Shown here piece after piece: positions 63,944 through 64,000 of a DNA stretch of 64,000 nucleotides; position 1 is the stretch's first letter, and the number at the start of each line of letters is the position of its first letter. Made by a program: the position numbers and the translations under genes. Location: contig CM052357.1 of assembly GCA_028551475.1 (NCBI GenBank), positions 6,123,931-6,187,930 of the forward strand, given 5' to 3'. Origin of the DNA: Casuarina equisetifolia. Its lineage: Eukaryota > Streptophyta > Magnoliopsida > Fagales > Casuarinaceae. The notes beneath the pieces were generated by a model. That model did no database searches. It worked only from the letters and a program-made list of their open reading frames with translations, and was not told the DNA's origin.

Positions 63944-64000
63944 AATTTGACATGGTTAGAAAAACAAAGACAATTGAAATAGATGAGATAGTCTCACTGC

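Overview
This is nuclear DNA of a flowering plant, most likely a eudicot. The evidence is a 27-exon ABCC transporter gene with GT-AG introns, an LTR/Copia retrotransposon primed by initiator Met-tRNA, degenerate plastid DNA (rpoC1, ycf2) and a long AT-rich satellite. I cannot name the species. No bacterial operon, tRNA, rRNA or CRISPR array was seen.

Layout. 1-1,710: part of a decayed Copia element on the minus strand (gag remnant, leader, primer-binding site, 5' LTR), running off the left edge. 1,711-4,147: a duplicated piece of the neighbouring ABCC gene (exon 24, part of exon 23 and introns), itself split by a 953-bp insertion. 5,375-24,719 (minus): an intact ABCC1/ABCC2-type gene. Its exons join in frame to 1,622 codons, and a leader exon and promoter lie near 25,489-25,840. 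25,850-30,540: AT-rich intergenic DNA with a GC-richer island at 28,437-28,860 and a possible solo LTR near 29,750-30,105. 30,544-39,116 (minus): a second ABCC copy in tandem, lacking exons 1-15 and carrying two nonsense codons and a 1-bp deletion. 39,659-52,565: about 12.9 kb of complex satellite with direct and inverted 140-185-bp monomers, interrupted at 46,812-46,921 by a 63-bp ycf2-like piece and an inverted satellite segment. 52,566-54,530: mixed repeats, including a 36-bp minisatellite and one isolated inverted satellite copy. 54,535-56,530 (minus): a plastid insertion carrying rpoC1 exon 2, its intron, exon 1 and probably the end of rpoB. 58,144-63,938 (minus): a complete but disabled Copia element with 364/363-bp LTRs and a perfect CCAAA target-site duplication.

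How it fits together. There is one working gene, a vacuolar ABCC pump whose relatives export glutathione conjugates, phytochelatin-metal complexes and related compounds into the vacuole. Everything around it records local duplication and decay: an older tandem copy cut off near the satellite edge, a younger partial copy hit by a Copia element and another insertion, and organellar DNA captured at repair junctions. I found no gene set that suggests a new multi-gene system. The most distinctive item is the satellite with its foldback architecture and plastid filler.
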